From positions 71,574,676 through 71,638,675 of the forward strand of contig CM043969.1 in the NCBI GenBank assembly GCA_014529385.2: a DNA stretch of 64,000 nucleotides. Direction: 5' to 3'. A program made the position numbers and the translations under genes. Numbering within the stretch: the first letter of the stretch is position 1; every line of letters begins with the position of its first letter. This DNA is from Adiantum capillus-veneris (Eukaryota > Streptophyta > Polypodiopsida > Polypodiales > Pteridaceae). The notes under the pieces were generated by a model. The model saw only the letters and a program-made list of their open reading frames with translations, was not told the DNA's origin and did not search any database. Shown here one piece after another: positions 21,010-36,553 of the stretch.

Positions 21010-21788
21010 TGTTAAGTATGGAGCCTGATTTACCCTTGTAATTTTCTGTGGTAAAAGTGCACATTTGTAAAGCCTCCATTATGAGGAGAAGCCATCGTGC
21101 ATGAAGGAAAATCACTCACCGGAAACCAAAATTTTCACGGACAAGAATCAGGGGCAACTTTAGAGGCCTCGGGGGTAGAGGCCCCCGAGACTTTTTTTTT
21201 CGCCGGAATATTATGGCCGGACGGCGGCCGCAAAGTGGTCGGAAAACAACCGGTTGGTTGGCCGGTGGCCGATAGTCAATGGCCGGTGGTCAGAAGTCAA
21301 TGGCCGGTGGCCGGTGGTCGAAATTCAATGGCCGGTGGCCGAATTCAAAAGCGGACTTGTCTTCTCAAGGGCGGCCACACATGGGCGGATTGGAGGGTCG
21401 GATTTGGACTTATTCGCACAAGGGCGGCTACACATGGCTGTCTCTCATAAGAGAGGGCAACCCTTTTGGCCTATAAAAGGAGGCCATTTCTACACACATT
21501 TCATAGTGTGAAGTTGATGCAACAAGGTGAGTGTGAGGTGGTGAGAGTGAAGCAAGGCGGGAGCTCTATCAAGGGTTTAATCCCTTTGTAAACTACTTCT
21601 TCTTTTGAAGTGCTAAAGCCATTGAGTGACTGCTTTCCCGTGGACGTAGCCCACATTGGGTGAACCACGTATATCGTGTGTACTCTCTCTCTCTCTCTCT
21701 ACTCTATAATCTCTTGTGTGTGAAATCTATCTCTCTCCATTAAGTAATCTACTCAAAAATCTATTTAGCTACGTCTTATTTTCTAACA
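21010..21788 (+). repeat. 3' LTR of the copia element
   Basis: Matches 16217-16994. It has about 60 extra bases in the GGCCGG repeat cluster (including GCGGCCGC at about 21223) but only about ten CT units, so the two LTRs end up nearly equal in length by chance. Confidence 0.93.
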
Positions 21789-24808
<3,020 letters not shown>

Positions 24809-25659
24809 GGAATTGGATGGTCATGGGGAAGACTAAAAAGTATTCCCACATCCCTATCTAGGAGGGCACGAGCCATATTAGTAGGGGATGAGAGAGAAAC
24901 ACACACACACTCTTCCAAGCTCCCCTTTACACAAAGGGCATAGTGGACACATGTCAGCTTCCTAGGCCAATTGCCCCCAAGGTGCACTCAAATCCTATTG
25001 GATGGCCATAGAGGTGGACCAATGAGAATTAGGCTAGAGTAAATTTAGTTTAATTCATTTAAAAACACTTGATAAAAGAACCAATAGAAATTAATCTCTC
25101 TAGAAGACTATTGGATAGTCTCCCAAGGGGTCCAATTAGCATTCAGCAGCCCAATGGCTTGCCTGATTACTATTGGCCAGAAGACTAAGAGGTCCAATGA
25201 GAGTTTAATTGCATTATTTGAATACCTAAAGCTCTCACAAAAGGGAAAGGGGGATACATGTCACAAGGCTATCACTTATGCTTCTTAATTGTCATTGGTT
25301 AAGCTTTGCAGAGGCCAATAGGATGCCAACATGAGCAAATAGCAAGAGGGGTCGACCAAGAGAGAGAGGGAGCTGACTTTTGCAAGGATTTACTACACAC
25401 ACACTCACATAAACTCATGTGTGAAGTGAAGAAGACTATCTCCTTCTCAAGATTTAATGGAAAGCTCATCATCTACTCCAAGCTTGTGAGAAGGGAGGCC
25501 TACACCAACAACTCTTGGCTTTGTGATGCAAATCCAACCAAGAGCCAAGCTCCAATCCATGCTCATTTCCTCTACCATTCTAATTAGTAAGCTATGCTAA
25601 GCTATTAAGAGTGATTATCTGAGGAGACATACTTCTTTCTCGTAAGAATACTCCTTCTT
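24809..25659 (+). repeat. LTR A, family 1, truncated at both ends
   Basis: Similar to LTR C from about 38147 to 39020. The first about 285 bases of the LTR are missing, and at CTCCTTCTT it is joined directly to internal leader sequence, so the end of U5 and the primer site are lost. It contains the CCAAT/ATTGG-rich block described for LTR C. Confidence 0.85.
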
Positions 25660-25789
25660 GATGATATTCGAGCCACAGGTATAGGAGCTTGAGTGCTTTT
25701 CTAAAGGGGTTAAGAGGAGTAGCAACTAGGGCTTGAAGTGCCAAAGTACGCTTAAACATTTTACACCTAAAAGTTGTTAGAATGTCTAT

Positions 25790-27395
25790 CAATAGTAAGT
25801 GAAATTAATGTTGATAGCTTTGATTTTGCTAATGAACATGATACTAATGATGCCCCTTTTCTTGTGAATTACCTTGTTACTAGGCTTCAACAAGCCATGG
25901 GCAATCCATCCCTCCAAAGTGAAGTGCAACAGTAGCTACGTGCTTATGGGATTCTACAAACTGCCCAGCAAGAAGAGAGAGTACCTAGGAAGTCTCCTTG
26001 TGAGACTTTCAAAGGAGCCCTCTCTCCGATAAGGGAAGAAGAAGAGGATCCGTATGAAGGGCTCAAAAATCTACTACTTTATGATGTGTCTCCTTCTCAA
26101 AGGAGAACTCAAGTTTCAATGGTAGAGCCCCCATCGAAAGAACAAGAAAGAAGTGAGTCTCCTGCCACCTCGGCAGAGATGGCTCCACCAAGACGGTGGG
26201 CAAAACGCTTTCCAACACCCCCTAAATGGAGAAGACCATTGGACACTTCTCTACACCATAATTCAAAGAGGGACAATAGCAAACAAGAGAAGAAAAAGGC
26301 GAGAAAGAGGTCACCCTTTTCTCCATCTTCTTCATCCTCTTCCTCTTATGAAAAAAGTGATGGTGGAGACAAGGAGGAACAAGGGAAGAAAAAGTCGAGA
26401 AAGAGGTCACCCTCTTCTCCATCCTCGTTAAATTCTTCCTCTTCTGAAGAAAGTGATGGTGCAGCTTTTGAACCACCAAAAAGAAGAGGCCATAGGAAAT
26501 CCTATGCCGCATGGAAGAGGTCGTCCTTTTTTTTTAAAGTTCAAAGAGGGAAAAAAGAACATCTCTTTGCTTACCTACTGATGGCATCTTTGGTGCTACG
26601 GACAAAATTTTGGCCCTCATCCAACAATTTGATGCGGCGTTTGGAGATGAGGGCTTCACGGAGTCCTCTAAGCTATTCCATGTAGCTATGCATTTTCAAA
26701 AGTCCGCCAGGTAATGATGGTCTAGCCTATGGGCAAATGGTGAAGCTCCAAGAACATGGAAACCTTTAAGAGCTTCCATCATGATGCACTTTTTGGCTAC
26801 TGATGCCAAAGACAAAACTCATTGAATGAGGAAGCTTGAAGCTCTCTCCCTATGAATCTATTCAGAAAAATATGTAGACAAGTTTTCGGACTTACATCTC
26901 AAAGCCACTGTTTTCAAAAGGAGGGATTTTGGAGAGCAAGAACAACAATTTTGTGCGGGTTTAACTGAAGATATGGTGGATTATGTCAACTCCCAAAGGC
27001 CACGCACCATATCTGTGGTCATACGTCATACCATGGTGGCTTCACGAATCAATTTCCAACAAGGGGCTAAGAGAAATCTTAAGCCCACGGAGAACAAGGA
27101 CCATAATAACGAGCCCAAGGGGAAGGACAATGTCCAAAAGTCTCCTAAAGGGAAAGCCAACAACAAATAAGCTAAGAAGAAGGGAGTTTAAAAAGGCAAA
27201 AATAAACTCTCTCCTGAAGAGCTTGAGAGTTATCGTAAACATAAATGTTGTTTCAAGTGCGGGGAGCAAGGGCACGCCCATCGTGCTTGTCCCCAAAAGA
27301 ATATACAAAATGAACCTCCTAGAGCTACGTTGGTCAAAATCCAAGAAGAGGATGCTCACCACAAAGGATCTCCTCTATGCCATGCTTGGGGAAAG
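25790..27395 (+). pseudogene. Family-1 gag, copy 1, many breaks
   Basis: Recognisable by comparison with the intact family-2 Gag (44630-46072). The N-terminal part reads LQQAMGNPSLQSEVQ, then a long Lys/Arg/Ser/Glu-rich region with KKARKRSPFSPSSSSSS. The capsid-like domain (FGDEGFTESSKL, KYVDKFSDLHLKATV, QFCAGLTEDMVDYVNSQRP) is spread over several frames with stops. One CCHC knuckle (CFKCGEQGHAHRAC, 27249-27290) is intact. At least half a dozen stops and frame changes make it non-functional. Confidence 0.85.
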
Positions 27396-27780
27396 GTAAG
27401 AGAACATGATGCTTTTATTCTCTTTGACCCTAGTTCTACTCAAATTTCATATCCACAGAGGTGGCTACCAAGCTAGGCATCCAAGCCTATAAGTTGGGAG
27501 ATGTCCTAGCCGCCGATGGTGCTTTCAAGGGGCAAGAAGCCTCAGTCACTCCTTTAATTGGGAAATTGAGGCTCCATGTCCAAAGCTATGTTGACAAGAG
27601 GACTTCTTTATCTCTCCTCTCAAGCACGAGGATGTAATCCTAGGGGCACCATGGTTTGACTGCATGGTTGCCAATGTTAAATTCCTTGAAAGGCAAATCT
27701 ACTTTAGGTTCAGGGGAAAATGATATCTACATAGATGCTAAGGAGCTAGGTAACACCATACCCATTGTACATTTGTAAGC
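27396..27780 (+). pseudogene. Family-1 protease, copy 1
   Basis: The protease starts with AFILFDPSSTQ, where copy 2 has FILFDLGSTHNFIS; the catalytic region is damaged and frameshifted. It continues ATKLGIQAYKLGDVLAADG and PLIGKLRLHVQSYVDK before further breaks. No complete active site remains. Confidence 0.7.
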
Positions 27781-27879
27781 TTTCAATAAGTCAATAAAGA
27801 GCTCTATTTCCGTGTACATGATTTTTGTTAAAGATTCTCAAAATTAACCTAATGCTTTAGCAAAATAAAATATAAACAA

Positions 27880-29252
27880 TCAAAAGGAATTAGAGTTATC
27901 CAATTTTCTCAAGGGATTTCAAGATGTTTTTATTGACGACATTCCTTGTGAACTACCTCCTAAATGAGTAAATGATGACCATGCAATTGAACTTCTTCTA
28001 GGAAGTTCACCGCTTATTAAACCTCCTTATAGAGTTTCTCAAGCTCAACAAGAGGAGATTATGTGGCAAGTGCATGAGTTAGTTGAGAAGTACATGGTTA
28101 GGCCTAGCTCATCTCCATTCTTTTCACCCATGTTATTAGTACAAAAGAAAGACGGTACATATCGTATGTGTGTTGACTATAGAGCACCAAATAGGATCAC
28201 TATCAACAATAGGTTTCCCATTCCACGGGTAGAAGACCTATTTGATAAGCTGCAAGGTTAGACCTACTTCAGGAGGATTGACCTGAAAAGTGGCTACCAT
28301 CAAATAAGGATAGTTGATCAAGACATTGTAAAGACCGCATCTTGACCAATGCACCAGTCACATTTAAACTCTTAATGAAAAAGCTAATCAGGCCTCACCG
28401 AAACTTTACTGTGGTTTTCTTTGATGATATAATCATCTACTCTAATTCAATAGATGAACACAAGCAACATCTCCAAGTAATATTTCAAGTCTTACGAGAG
28501 AATAAACTTTATATTAATCAAAATAAAACTGAGTTTTTCTTACAAGAGATTTAGTATTTAGGTCACATTATCTCTCAAGATGGCATCCAAATGGATATAT
28601 CAAAGCTAGAGGTAATAAAAGGATGGCCTAATCCAAGGAATCTATAAGTACTAAGCAGCTTTATAGGTATGTGTGCATACTATGGACTCTTCATAGAAAA
28701 GTTCTCACAAATCGTGGGACCGTTACATGACCTAACAAAGAAAAATGTTAGGTATACATGGTTTGCCAAGGAAAAAAATGCTTTCAAAAGTCATAAAGAA
28801 AAGCTGATCTCTCAACCTGTGCTTACACTGTCGGATTTCTCGACGTCATTTGAGGTCCAATGTGACGCTTGTGGTGATTGCCTTGGAGTTGTTTTGCCCC
28901 AAGAAGGGCACTCCATAGCCAACAAAAGTCAAAGGCTTGAACCCGCTGAGCAAGCTCTAGGCATATATAAAAAGGAACTCTTCACAGTTCTACATGCCTT
29001 AGACTCGTGGAAGCACTATTTATTGAGGACTTCTTTGATTCTGCGGACGGATCACCAAAGACTTATGTACTTCATGACGCAAACCAAGCTCTTTGATAAA
29101 TAAATGAGGTGGATAAATTCCTTTTCCAATTTCATTTTCATATTGCTCACATTGATGACAACCATAATCAAGTAGCCGATGCACTCTCAAGACGGCCAAG
29201 AGTGAATGCGGTTTCCATAGCAACTCACAATGATCTATCTTCAAAGACTATC
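27880..29252 (+). pseudogene. Family-1 reverse transcriptase and RNase H, copy 1
   Basis: Pieces in order: LSNFLKGFQDVFIDDIP, then 28061-28260 with SSPFFSPMLLVQKKDGTYRMCVDYRAPNR in separate parts, and a stop after DLFDKLQG. RIDLKSGYHQIRI follows, then a frameshift, then 28342-28554 with the catalytic VVFFDDIIIYSNS (Phe-x-Asp-Asp). After a stop come LGHIISQDGIQ and, from 28669, the connection and RNase H (FEVQCDACGDCLGVVL, ALDSWKHYLL, LRTDHQRL). The last part breaks near 29103. This copy is the only family-1 copy in the window retaining the polymerase palm. It is cut off at 29252 by the solo LTR, after a deletion relative to copy 2. Confidence 0.88.
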
Positions 29253-30924
29253 TGTCATAAAAACTAATATCTAACCAACCCAAATGATTTTCTCATATTA
29301 AACTGATCACTTAATGTGGGAGAATAAACGGAAACAAGGGTTAAGATATAGACATGTGCTTATAGATCTATCTCAACACGAGGCCAATGGTAAAGGAGCC
29401 CAAATGAGAGATGGTCTATCAAAGACCAAGGCTAACCAATGGAGCATAAGACCTTAGGGTTAGCTTCATTGAAGACCTCCAATAATGTGTGTAAAAGTCC
29501 TTTGACCTTAGGTAAGCTAGGGCTGAGCTTGAGGCGCCGGAACCCGACCCAGCTCGAGGTGCTTGGCCTGCTTGTCATGCTTGATGACTAAGGTGCTTGA
29601 GATGCTTGAGGTGCTTAATGATTGAGATGCTTGAGGTTCTTGACATGCTTGAGATGTTAGGGTTGCACTTGAGGTGAGAACCCAGCCCAAGATTAAAGTG
29701 CTTAAGGGCCAAGCTTGTGGTGAGAACTGGGCCTATGGATGAGGGGTTGAGGTGTCAAAAAGTCAAAGATTCAATCCCTACAAGGAGGGGGCGAGCCCTA
29801 CATGAGGGGGGATGAGAGAGAACACCCACACACTCACACAAGGCATGCATGGTACAAAGATAGCAAAAGGGACACTTGTCAAGTTCCTCCTCATGTTGCC
29901 CTCATGGTGTGCCTAGAGCTTATTGGTTGGCCACCCAAGGAGTCCAATGATAATTTTGGGGATTTAATTAATTGATTGTGCATTTATCAAGTCCTCTGTC
30001 TCAAAGGGGAAAGGGGGACACTTGTCTCAAGGCTACCCTTGCTGCTTGTAATGCCTCCTGCTTATGATTGGCTAGGCCTGGTTGGCTAGGCCTGGAGGGG
30101 TCCAATGAGCTGCAAGCATGAGCTACAAGGGGGGGTCGACCCAAGAAAGCTAGGGGGTTGCTTAGGGGGTATACTCACCCACACACACACTCATTGTGTG
30201 CTAGGCAAGGTGCAAGATCTCCATCTCCTTCTGCAAGCTCCTTGAGAAGTTGAGAGCCTACACCAACACTCTTGGCTATGGAATGCAAATCCAACCAAGA
30301 GCTATGCTTCAATGCTTAAGATTTCCATCTTCTCCATCTTCATTAATATGCTATTGTGTATGCTAATCAAGAAGAGTGATGATAAGTGAGGAATTATTTC
30401 TTTCTCCTATGGAATACTTCTTCTTCCTCTTCCCTACGCTCATTCCCTGCTAGCTCTCTCCACCTTCGAAGGTGTTTGAGGTCTTAGGACTGAGGCTTGG
30501 GATAGTTAATGCTTTCCACAAAGTGCATGTTATGATTATTGCAAGAAGGCTAATGGTTTATTGCAATTAGATTAGTTACTTAATGCAAGTAGATTAATTG
30601 TATTGCAAGGTGGATTAATTGTTGCTTTAGACACAAGTTGATGCATAAAAGTATACATCCTCATGCACTCAAATGATTTAGGGAACACAAAGACTAATGA
30701 TGTTCATGAGTTCTTGATTGTTTTCAATCTAAGATTGATTGTTGATATTATGCAAAAGCTTGGTGTACGAAGCTTCCATCTCCATACTGCCAAAGAGGTC
30801 TCAAGGAACACAAAGATTGTATTGTATCAAGTATCTCTTAATGAGAGAATGTATAATACAAATGCCTTTTGGAGGGGGGACCGGCTCCACATAAATCCGG
30901 TCCTCAAATGTTGTCATATTCTCT

Positions 30925-31011
<87 letters not shown>

Positions 31012-31156
31012 CAAAGGTATTGCTCATGCCTAGTTAATTATGTGTTATGATTAAGTTGCCACTACCAATTAAGTTCACCATCTATGCTCTCAAAGTTGCT
31101 CACTCTAATTCTCTTAATTCCGCTATTCTCTAAGTTCATAGGCCATTTCCATTACA
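29253..31156 (+). repeat. Solo LTR of family 2 nested in copy 1, flanked by CTATC
   Basis: A 1904-base LTR starting TGTCATAAAAACTAATATC and ending CATTTCCATTACA, with no internal region. The target duplication CTATC is perfect (29248-29252 and 31157-31161). It matches the 3' LTR of the family-2 element (48542-50363); most of the length difference is the 80-base CT run at 30929-31008. It also carries GCTTGAG-type short repeats (about 29555-29680). Confidence 0.93.
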
Positions 31157-32124
31157 CTATCAAAGCCCATCAAAATGAAACCCTCTTCATATCACAATTC
31201 TTCAAGTACCATGGCTTGCCAATGTCCATAGTGTCGGATAGAGATCCAAGAATGACCAGTAATTTTTGGAAGGGTCTCTTTGAGAATCTAGGGACAAGGC
31301 TAAAATTCTCTTTGGCCTATCACCCTCCAACATATGGCCAAAGTGAAATAGATAACCTAACAATTCTTGATCTACTAAAAGCCTACGTAACGGAAGTAGA
31401 TCAAAGATCCAAATGGGAGAAGTACTTATCGTTAGTGGAGTATGCCTACAATAACACTATACATACCTCCACTAGAAAAGCACCTTTTGAGGTAATAGCG
31501 GGAATATCTAAAAGTCCCCTACTACTTAAGGTACATGGGAAGATCTTCGCTACAGATGAGTATAGTCAAGACCTACAAGAATATTTCTAGAAGATTATGG
31601 ATGCTATCTCTATCTCACAGCAAAGGCAAAAGGCTGCTGTTGATAAGCACAAAAGAGCTCAAGCCTTTAAATAAAATGATTGGGTCCTACTTCAATTTTC
31701 CAAGGCTCGATTAAAGCACACAACGGGCAAGAATCCTACGGAACACCAAAAGTACTATGCTAAATTAGCAAAAAGATACTATGGTCCCTTCTAGATTCTT
31801 AGACCAATCAATGAGATGGCCTATCAACTCAAGTTGCCCAGTCATTGGATCATACACAATGCTTTCCATGTGAGCCTACTAAAGCCTTACAAAGGAGAGC
31901 CACCTCAAGAACCAACTATAGAAGATCCATCGGAGATCGAGGACCAAGGAAAAGGTGCTGCAGCTTGAGTCCATTCTCCAACATGAAGACAAGGTATTGA
32001 GAGGCGGTAAGATTATCATATGGTATCTTATTAAGTTTAAGAACCATCCTTTTGAAGATGCTAGATGGATGCAATGCATGCAATCAAAGGATAACCTAAA
32101 CCTTGTCAATGCTTCCCTAGAGTA
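31157..32124 (+). pseudogene. Family-1 integrase core and chromodomain-like tail, copy 1
   Basis: Resumes right after the solo LTR. The integrase reads FISQFFKYHGLPMSIVSDRD (second catalytic Asp) and YGQSEIDNL (catalytic Glu kept), then YNNTIHTSTRKAPFEVI. After stops at about 31588 and 31671 it continues with WVLLQFSKARLKHTTGKNP, AYQLKLPSHWIIHNAFHVSL and KPYKGEPPQEP. The chromodomain-like end (compare 37340-37506) is frameshifted. The integrase N-terminal zinc finger and first Asp are deleted, so the protein is dead. Confidence 0.85.
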
Positions 32125-32478
32125 AGAAAATGTAAAAATGTCTAAAATGAACAAATTTTTTGTCTTATAAGACTCTCTTTTTCTTTATTGTGCACAAATG
32201 TTAAAAAGTATGCATGCTTAGGATCAAGTTTTCAGAGACGACGTCTTCCAAACATCGAGTAGAGAGTGTCACTCTACTATGGAATATTGATAGGACTAAT
32301 GCGCATACATGCTTGCGGAAACTTAGGCTCTCAAGCACCAAATGGATTAATCATCCATTGTTGAACGATGTCGTAGGGTAAAATAGGGATCCTCTACGGG
32401 CTAGATAAGGACTAATAACTAGGCTTTATCTTCTCTACCTCATAGTCGAGGACGACTATGGTTTCAAGAGAGAGGTAA
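32125..32478 (+). other. 3' untranslated region and polypurine tract of copy 1
   Basis: Non-coding sequence ending in TTTCAAGAGAGAGGTAA directly before LTR B. The same ending precedes LTR C and the family-2 3' LTR, so AAGAGAGAGG is the probable polypurine tract of both families. Confidence 0.7.
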
Positions 32479-33902
32479 TGTCATAATAACTAATATCTAA
32501 TTCTTCTAAATGATTTTCTCATGCTAAACTAATCATTTGATATGGGGAAGTACCAAGGGAGAAAAAGCTAGAATATGGGTATGCTCGCAGACCGGTAACA
32601 GTAGGGATCCAAACGAGGAAAAATAGGGATCCAAAGGGGTGGGGGCCATCTGCAAAAGAGAAATGTGCATCAATGGGCTTCAAAGACCCTAAGGTTCAGC
32701 GCATTAAGACTTCCAAAATGCTAAGGTTCCGAAATTCAAAGGTAATGTCCAATGGCCAAAGTGTGGGGGAATTTGATGGTCATGGGGAAGACTAAAAAGT
32801 CTTCCCACATCCCTATCTAGGAGGGGGCGAGCCATATTAGTAGGGGATAAGAGAGAAACACACACACACTCTTCCAAGCTCCACTTTACACAAAGGGCAT
32901 AGCGAACACATGTCAACTTCCTAGCCTAGTTGCCTCCAAGGTGCACTCAAATCCTATTGGATGGCCATAGAGGTGGACCAATGAGAATTAGGCTAGAGTA
33001 AATTTAGTTTAATTCATTTAGAAACACTTGAAAAAATAACCAATAGACATTAAACTCTCCAGAAGACTATTGGATAATCTCCCAAGGGGTCCAATGAGCA
33101 TTCAACAACCCAATGGCTTGCCTGATTCCTATTGGCCAGAAGACTAAGAGGTCCAATGAGAGTTTAATTGCATTATTCAAATACCTAAAGCTCTCACGAA
33201 AGGGAAAGTGGTAGACATGTCACAAGGCTATCACTTATGCTTCTTAATTGTCATTGGCTAAGCTTTGCAGGGGCCAATAGGATGCCAGCATGAGCAAATA
33301 GCAAGAGGGGTCGAGAGAAAGGGGGTTGATTTTTGCAAAGTTTTATCACACACACACTCACACAATCTCATGTTTGAAGTGAAGAAGACTATCTCATTCT
33401 CAAGCTACTTTAATAGAAAGCTCATCATCTACTCCAAGCTTGTGAGAAGGGAGGCCTACACCAACAACTCTTGGCTTTGTGATGCAAATCCAACCAAGAG
33501 CCAAGCTCCAGTGCATGCTCATCTCCTCTACCATGCTAATTACTAAGCTATGCTAAGCTATCAAGAGTGATTATGTGAGAAGACATACTTCTTTCTCGTA
33601 AGAATACTCCTTCCTCCCGATCTACTCTCATACCCCGCTAGCTCTCACCATCTTCAAAGGAGTGTGAGGTCTTGGTTCTGAGACCGTGAGGGAATTGATG
33701 TGTGCTTTTAAGTGTAATCTTGGTGCTTGAAGCTTCCATCTTCATTGCACCAGCAAGTTATTGAAGGAACACAAAGTATTGTATTGTAAAATGTCTCCCT
33801 TGATGGGGGAAACCTATAACACAAGCCTTTTGGAGGGGGAACCGGCTCCATGTAAATCCAATCCTCAACTTTTGTTAATAGCTTAATTTCTCTCTCTTTT
33901 TG
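32479..33902 (+). repeat. LTR B, family 1, 3' end deleted
   Basis: Starts TGTCATAATAACTAATATC. It follows LTR C closely until TCTCTCTTTTTG and is then fused to gag sequence at GATGGAGATGG, so about 200 bases of LTR end, the primer site, the leader and the start of gag are missing. It serves as the 3' LTR of copy 1 and the 5' LTR of copy 2. Confidence 0.88.
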
Positions 33903-35366
33903 TCGATGGAGATGGATCCACAAAGACAGCGGGAAAAACGCTCTCCAACACCCCCTAAACGGAGAAGACCATCGCACACTTCTATACACCATAATTCAAA
34001 CAGGGACAACAGCAAACAAGAGAAGAAAAAGGCAACTTAAGAAGTCACCCTTTTCTCCATCTTCTTCATCCTCTTCCTCTTCTGAAGAAAGTGATGGTGC
34101 AGACAAGGAGGAACAAGGGAAGAAAAAGGCGAGAACGAGGTCACCCTCTTCTCCATCCTCCTCAAATTCTTCCTCTTTCGAAGAAAGTGATGGTGCAGCT
34201 TTCGAACCACCAAAAAGAAGAGACCATAGGAAATCCTATGCCATGTGGAAGAGGTCGTCCAATCTCAAAAAGTTCAAAGAGGGAGGAAAGAATATCTCTT
34301 TCGTTACCTACGGTGGCACCTTTGGTGCTACGTACAAAGTTTTGGCCTTCATCCGGAGATGAGGGCTTCACGGAGTCCTCTAAGCTACACCATGTAGATA
34401 TGAATTTTCAAAAGTCTGCCGGGTACTGATGGTCTAGCCTACGGGCAAATGGTGAAGCTCCACAAACATGGAAAGCTTTAAGAGCTTCCATCATGAAGCA
34501 GCTTTTGGCTACTGATGCCAAAGACAAAGTACTCACTGAATGGACAATCTTGAAGCTCTCTCCCTATGAATCTATTCACAAACATGTAGACAGTTTTGGG
34601 ACTTACATCTCAAAGCCACTGTCTTCAAAAAGATGTATTTTTGAGAGCAAAAACAAAACCTTTGTGTGGGTTTAACTGAAGATATGGCAGAGTATGTCAA
34701 CTCCCAAAGGCCACGCACCACATCTGTGATCATACACCATACCATGGTGGCTTCACGAATCAATTTCCAACAAGGGGCTAAGAGAAATCTTAAGCCCACG
34801 GAGAACAAGGACAATAACAAGCCCAAGGGGAAGGAAAATGTCCAAAAGTCTCCTAAAGGCAACGCCAACAACAAAGAAGCTAAGGAGAAGGGAGTTTATA
34901 TAGGAAAAAATAAACTCTCTCTTGAAGAGCTTGAGCGTTATCGTAAAGATAACCGCTGCTTCAAGTGTGGGGAGCAAGGGCATGCCTATTGTGCTTGTCC
35001 CCACAAGAATACACAAAATGAACCTCCTAGAGCTACCTTGGTCGAAATCCAAAAAGAGGATGCTCACCACAAAGGATCTCCTTTATGCCATGCTTGGAGA
35101 AAGGTAAGAGAACATGATGCTTTTATTCTCTTTGACCTTGGTTCTACTCACAATTTCATATCCACAAAGTTGGCCACCAAGATAGGCATCCAAGCCTATG
35201 AGATGGCAGATGTTCTACCCGTCGCTGATGCTGCTTTAAAGGGGCAAGAATCTTTAGTCACTCCGTTAATTTGGAAATTGAGGCTCCATGCCGAAAGCTA
35301 TGTGGACAAAGAGGACTTCTTTATCTCTCCTCTCAAGCACAAGGATGTAATCCTAGGGGCACCATA
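33903..35366 (+). pseudogene. Family-1 gag and protease, copy 2
   Basis: Gag lacks its first portion because of the LTR B fusion. The basic Ser-rich region and capsid domain (34090-34660) are frameshifted. From about 34666 to the TAA at 35365 one frame is open and contains the capsid end (MAEYVNSQRPRTTSVIIHH), a basic linker, the CCHC knuckle CFKCGEQGHAYCAC (34957-34998) and the protease AFILFDLGSTHNFIS with ATKIGIQAYEMADVLPV and SPLKHKDVILGAP. Asp-Leu-Gly replaces the usual Asp-Ser-Gly. The frame ends where a deletion has removed most of the polymerase. Confidence 0.87.
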
Positions 35367-35384
35367 ATTTGATCGCATTGCTGC

Positions 35385-36553
35385 AAGAGATTCAATATTT
35401 AGGTCATATTATCTCTCAAGACGGAATCCAAATGGATCCATAAAAGCTAGAGGTAATAAAAGGATGGCCTTATCCAAGGAATCTACATGAACTAATAATC
35501 TTTATAGGTATGTGTGCATACTATAGAATCTTCATAGAAAAGTTCTCAGAAATTGTGGGACCATTACATGACCTAAAAAAGAAAAACCTTAGGTATACAT
35601 GGTCTTCCAAGGAGAACAATGCTTTTGAAAAGCTTAAAGAAACGCTCATCTCTCAACATGTGCTTACACTGTCGGTTCTTGCAAGGCCATTTGAGGTCCA
35701 ATGTGACGCTTGTGGTGATTGCATTGGAGTTTTTTTGCTCCAAGAAGGGCACGCCATAGCCTACAAAATTCAAAGGCTCGACCTTGTTGAGCAAGCTCCA
35801 GGCATATATGAAAAGGAACTCCTCACAGTTCTACATGGATTAGACTCGTGGAAGTACTATTTATTGGGGACTCCTTTCATTCTGCAGGCGGATCACCAAA
35901 GCCTTAAGCACTTCATGACGCAGACCATGCTCTACGACAAACAAATGAGGTGGGAAAATTTCCTTTTGCAATTTCATTTACATATTGCTCACATTGCTAG
36001 CAAGCATAATCAAGTAGCCAATGCACTCTCAAGACGGCCGAGAGTGAATGCGGTTTCCATAGCAATTCACAATGATCTATCTTCTATGATATATGAGTAT
36101 GTTATTGATCCTCATTTTAGAGATGTGAATTCATCCCTTGCACATTGGAAGAAAGAGGAACCATTTACCTCACAAGATGATTATCTTCTCTATGGCAATA
36201 GACTATGTGCTACTAACTCACTACGTGAGAAAGTAATGTATGAATCTCATGCTCCTCCTTATGCGGGGTATAGAGGGATTCAGTCTACCCTAAAAGGGAT
36301 AGAAACATATTTCTATTGGTATGCCATGAAAGAAAACATCCAAGAGTGTGTTTCTAAATGTGTGGTATGCCAAAAGACGAAGTTTGATAGAGGGATGCAA
36401 CCTGGATTGCTTCAACCTTTGCCAATCCCAAATTCACCATGGGAGAGCATATCCATGGATTTTATCTTTGGATTGCCTAATTCTATCCATGGGACTACGG
36501 GAATATGGACGATAGTAGACAGGTTCAGTAACTATCAAAGCCCATTAAATTGA
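35385..36553 (+). pseudogene. Family-1 RNase H and integrase zinc finger, copy 2 (polymerase palm deleted)
   Basis: Just after ILGAP the sequence jumps to LGHIISQDGIQ, so about 1.2 kb carrying the RT fingers and palm is missing relative to copy 1. From 35510 an open frame of about 347 codons covers the RT connection, RNase H (FEVQCDACGDCIGVFL, LDSWKYYLLGTPFILQADHQ, HIASKHNQVANALSRRP) and the integrase zinc finger (HAPPYAGYRGIQST with CVSKCVVCQ; the second His appears as Tyr). It ends with the first catalytic Asp region (SMDFIFGLPNS, WTIVDRFSN). A deletion and frameshift at about 36535 ends the frame. Confidence 0.88.

Larger units (their letters stand above)
16217..21788 (+). mobile_element. 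Full-length Ty1/copia retrotransposon, disabled
   Basis: Two LTRs of about 778 bases (16217-16994, 21010-21788), a tRNA-Met-type primer site, gag, protease, integrase, reverse transcriptase-RNase H and a polypurine tract are all in copia order. The coding region has two in-frame stops (17887, 19891) and two frameshifts (about 18855 and 19200-19290). The flanking pentamers AGATT and GAATT do not match perfectly. By eye the LTRs differ at about 15-20 alignable positions plus length changes in repeats, so the insertion is moderately young. Protein motifs suggest the Tork/Tnt1-like group (inference). Confidence 0.95.

Noticed and set aside
25306-25587. Recurrent frame of about 93 codons in family-1 LTRs (also near 33265, 38706 and, on the minus strand, near 52828)
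   Set aside because: It repeats because the LTR repeats; the frame is not kept between copies and has no coding signature.
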